Of a stretch of 7,028 bases of DNA, positions 5,523 through 7,028 are shown piece after piece (the first letter of the stretch is position 1; each line of letters begins with the position of its first letter). A model generated the notes under the pieces. It saw only the letters and a program-made list of their open reading frames with translations. It searched no databases and had not been told where the DNA came from. Location: NCBI GenBank assembly GCA_028293055.1, contig JAQGLD010000250.1, forward strand, positions 1 through 7,028, in the 5' to 3' direction. Source of the stretch: Alphaproteobacteria bacterium. Lineage in GTDB: Bacteria; Pseudomonadota; Alphaproteobacteria; Sphingomonadales; Sphingomonadaceae. The position numbers and the translations under genes were made by a program.

Positions 5523-6818
5523 TCAGGCCGCCGCCTCCCTTGTGCCCCGACAGGCATAAGTGGACAGCGAGGAAGGCTTCATCTCGATCGAGAATCCGGG
5601 CGCCTCGGGCACGCGATAGGCGCCGTCGCGAACCACGCAGGGGTGGACGAAATGCTCGTGGAGATGGTCGACATATTCGACCACTCGTCCCGCCTTGGTG
5701 CCGGCGAAGCAGAGAAAGTCGATCATCGCGAGATGCTGGACATATTCGCACAAACCGACTCCGCCGGCGTGCGGACAGACCGGGAGATCGTATTTCGCAG
5801 CCATCAGCAGGACCGCGAGCACTTCGTTGACCCCACCCAGCCGGCAAGCGTCGATCTGGACGACATCGATCGCACCGCGCATGATGAACTGCTTGAACAC
5901 CACCCGGTTCTGGCACATCTCGCCGGTCGCGACCTTGACCGGAGCGACCGCTTCGCGGATCCGGCGATGGCCCTCGACATCGTCGGGGGAGGTCGGTTCC
6001 TCGATGAACCAGGGCCTCGCGAAGGCTAGCGCCCGGACGTGGTCTATGGCTTCGCCCACCTCCCAGATCTGGTTGGCGTCGATCATCAGCTCGCGATCGG
6101 CGCCGATCACCGAGCGGACGATTCCGGCGCGGCGAATGTCGTCGTCGAGAGAGCGTCCGACCTTGATCTTGAGATGGTTGAAGCCGGCGTCGACCGCCTC
6201 GCGGCATAGCCGCTCCAGTTTCTCGTCCGAATAGCCGAGCCACCCCGCCGAACTCGTATAGCAGGGATAGCCCTCGGCGAGGAGCGCCGCGAGGCGCTCC
6301 GCCTTGCCCGCTTCGCGCTCGCGAAGCAGGATCAGGGCTTCCTCTCGCGTGATGCAGTCGGTGAGATAGCGAAAGTCGATCAGCCGGACGATCTCGTCCG
6401 CCGACATGTCCGCGAGCAGCCGCCACAAGGGCTTGCCCTCGGCCTTGGCCCATAGGTCCCAGACCGCGTTGACCACCGCCGCAGTGGCGAGGTGGATGAC
6501 GCCTTTCTCAGGCCCGATCCAGCGCAGCTGGCTGTCGCCGGTCACATGCCGCCAGAATCGGCCGCCATCCTCGCGGATCCAGTCGAGCTCGAGCCCCTCG
6601 ACGAGCGGAGCCAGTGCCTCGATCGCGGCGCAGCATATCTCGTTGCCGCGGCCGATCGTGAAGGTCAGGCCGTGGCCGGACAGGCCCGGACGGTCGGTCT
6701 CGAGGATGCAATAGGCCGCCGAATAATCGGGATCGGGATTCATCGCGTCCGACCCGTCGAGCCGTTCGGACGTGGGAAATCGAATATCGAGGACTCGAAG
6801 ACCGGTGATCTTCGTCAT
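5523..6818 (-). CDS. fucD: L-fuconate dehydratase (enolase superfamily, mandelate racemase subgroup)
   Basis: The enzyme removes water from L-fuconate to give 2-keto-3-deoxy-L-fuconate, in the cytosolic non-phosphorylative L-fucose pathway. It has 431 residues, close to the ~440 of the Xanthomonas FucD. The N-terminal capping domain carries the family hallmark DIRFPTS...LDGSDAMNPDPDYSAAY (11-35). The barrel keeps the catalytic set: KIK with Lys219 as base, Mg2+ ligands Asp247 (IDANQ), Glu273 (IEEPTSPDD) and Glu300 (TGE), plus Asp323, His350 (PHAGGVGL) and Glu381. Each is one less than the Xanthomonas number as I recall it. After Glu300 the residues are MC where Xanthomonas has HT, and the C-terminal tail is shorter. 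The start is firm: an in-frame TAG directly precedes the ATG. The ribosome binding site is weak. Other acid sugars (L-galactonate, D-arabinonate) are possible side substrates. The gene converges with the halogenase and diverges from the gene at 7021. Confidence 0.92.
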   Translation of the reverse strand: MTKITGLRVLDIRFPTSERLDGSDAMNPDPDYSAAYCILETDRPGLSGHGLTFTIGRGNEICCAAIEALAPLVEGLELDWIREDGGRFWRHVTGDSQLRWIGPEKGVIHLATAAVVNAVWDLWAKAEGKPLWRLLADMSADEIVRLIDFRYLTDCITREEALILLREREAGKAERLAALLAEGYPCYTSSAGWLGYSDEKLERLCREAVDAGFNHLKIKVGRSLDDDIRRAGIVRSVIGADRELMIDANQIWEVGEAIDHVRALAFARPWFIEEPTSPDDVEGHRRIREAVAPVKVATGEMCQNRVVFKQFIMRGAIDVVQIDACRLGGVNEVLAVLLMAAKYDLPVCPHAGGVGLCEYVQHLAMIDFLCFAGTKAGRVVEYVDHLHEHFVHPCVVRDGAYRVPEAPGFSIEMKPSSLSTYACRGTREAAA

Positions 6819-6839
6819 CTAGTTGCCCGATTGCCGCAT
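6819..6839 (-). other. Six-codon in-frame mini-ORF abutting the fuconate dehydratase start
   Basis: On the minus strand an ATG at 6839-6837 is followed by five codons and a TAG (6821-6819) that touches the dehydratase ATG (TAG-ATG). The peptide would be MRQSGN. A purine-rich GGAGGG (6856-6851) lies 11 nt before this ATG and is much better than anything directly ahead of the dehydratase start. This could be a leader whose translation re-initiates on the dehydratase, or simply chance. Confidence 0.3.
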
Positions 6840-6907
6840 CGCCCCGATCGCCCTCCTGCCGAGCGCCTGCGGCGCCTCTTCCACCAATTGTTTGCCGGTG
6901 GCGGGTA

Positions 6908-6925
6908 TTTTCATATTTGCGAAAA
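6908..6925. promoter_or_regulatory. Candidate operator, inverted repeat TTTTC-N8-GAAAA
   Basis: TTTTC (6908-6912) and GAAAA (6921-6925) are perfect inverted arms with 8 bp between them, in the only AT-rich patch of this intergenic region. The repeat overlaps the proposed -10 element of the leftward promoter, where a repressor would be effective. Arms of 5 bp are short, so this is tentative. Confidence 0.25.
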
Positions 6926-6938
6926 CCTGCTGGTGCAA
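6910..6938 (-). promoter_or_regulatory. Candidate promoter for the fuconate dehydratase
   Basis: On the minus strand, TTGCAC (6938-6933) and TATGAA (6915-6910) are separated by exactly 17 nt. They match the housekeeping consensus in 3 and 4 of 6 positions. The transcript would have a leader of about 85 nt that includes the mini-ORF. Spacing and AT-rich context are the support; the hexamers are weak. Confidence 0.25.
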
Positions 6939-7005
6939 GCGCGCATCTATGCTATTCGGCGGCAACCAATAGAATATCTCCGTTAGCGGTACCAGCCGCG
7001 GGAGC

Positions 7006-7013
7006 AGGAGAGG
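7006..7013 (+). promoter_or_regulatory. Ribosome binding site of the gene starting at 7021
   Basis: AGGAGAGG lies in a purine-rich stretch, ending 7 nt before the ATG at 7021. It is the main evidence that a real gene begins there. Confidence 0.55.
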
Positions 7014-7020
7014 GTGGACG

Positions 7021-7028
7021 ATGGCCGT
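7021..7028 (+). CDS. Start of an unidentified rightward gene (cut by window end)
   Basis: ATG GCC GT at the right edge would begin a protein with Met-Ala-Val. It is supported by the AGGAGAGG just upstream and by the divergent layout with the fuconate dehydratase. Only two complete codons are visible, so its product cannot be named. From context alone it could be another sugar-catabolism enzyme, transporter or regulator. Confidence 0.5.

Larger units (their letters stand above)
6819..7020. promoter_or_regulatory. Divergent intergenic region between fuconate dehydratase and the gene at 7021
   Basis: These 202 bp hold no supported gene of normal size. The left part (about 6840-6880) is GC-rich and forms the dehydratase leader. 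An AT-rich patch at 6903-6926 contains a candidate leftward promoter and an inverted repeat TTTTC-N8-GAAAA (6908-6925). The right part ends in the purine-rich binding site for the rightward gene. A 7-codon ORF at 6949-6972 (+) lacks a ribosome binding site. CCACC (6881-6885) and GGTGG (6897-6901) form a weak further inverted repeat. Confidence 0.55.

Noticed and set aside
5127..6029. Rightward 300-codon frame spanning the convergent junction
   Set aside because: It overlaps the end of the halogenase out of frame and is antisense to the dehydratase. It has no motif and no ribosome binding site.
6949..6972. Seven-codon ORF (MLFGGNQ) ahead of the gene at 7021
   Set aside because: There is no ribosome binding site and no attenuator-like structure. 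It is too short to support.
6970..6975. TAGAAT as a -10 box for the gene at 7021
   Set aside because: It matches 5 of 6 consensus bases, but no -35-like hexamer is found 16-18 bp upstream.
6492..6986. Rightward 164-codon frame running from opposite the dehydratase into the intergenic region
   Set aside because: Most of it is antisense to conserved dehydratase sequence, and its C-terminal part resembles no known protein.

Overview
The window is GC-rich DNA that looks like a sphingomonad or related alphaproteobacterium. The evidence is indirect: a TonB-dependent receptor with a D/E-IVVTG TonB box and a plug of the type common in Sphingomonas, Caulobacter and Xanthomonas, placed back to back with a tryptophan-halogenase-like flavoprotein, and an L-fuconate dehydratase closest to the Xanthomonas type. 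No RNA genes, transposases, CRISPR arrays or phage genes were seen.

Layout, left to right. (1) The 3' end of a TolB-like beta-propeller gene (+, cut by the left edge, ends at 656). (2) Converging on it with a 6-bp gap, a complete 984-residue TonB-dependent outer-membrane receptor (663-3617, -). (3) A 238-bp divergent intergenic region holding two near-identical inverted repeats 85 bp apart, which are candidate operators. (4) A complete 536-residue flavin-dependent halogenase-like gene (3856-5466, +) that keeps the FAD motif, the WxWxIP motif and the catalytic Lys and Glu. (5) A 56-bp convergent junction flanked by three inverted repeats. (6) A complete 431-residue L-fuconate dehydratase (5523-6818, -) with all enolase-superfamily catalytic residues, preceded by an abutting in-frame 6-codon mini-ORF (TAG directly next to ATG). 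(7) A 202-bp divergent intergenic region and the first codons of a rightward gene at 7021.

How the genes may work together. The receptor and halogenase probably form one functional and regulatory module, with uptake of an unknown ligand across the outer membrane and FAD-dependent chemistry on an indole or other aromatic compound. This pairing is already known from related bacteria, but its biological role is not settled. The fuconate dehydratase belongs to non-phosphorylative L-fucose catabolism (L-fuconate to 2-keto-3-deoxy-L-fuconate). The TolB-like propeller is of a kind often seen near carbohydrate-use genes. The window may therefore lie in a glycan-utilisation region. Because every gene is opposite in strand to its neighbour, however, no operon links the halogenase module to fucose metabolism here. 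I see no wholly new system. The most interesting parts are the halogenase with an apparently altered substrate pocket, the paired operator-like repeats, and the mini-ORF ahead of the dehydratase.
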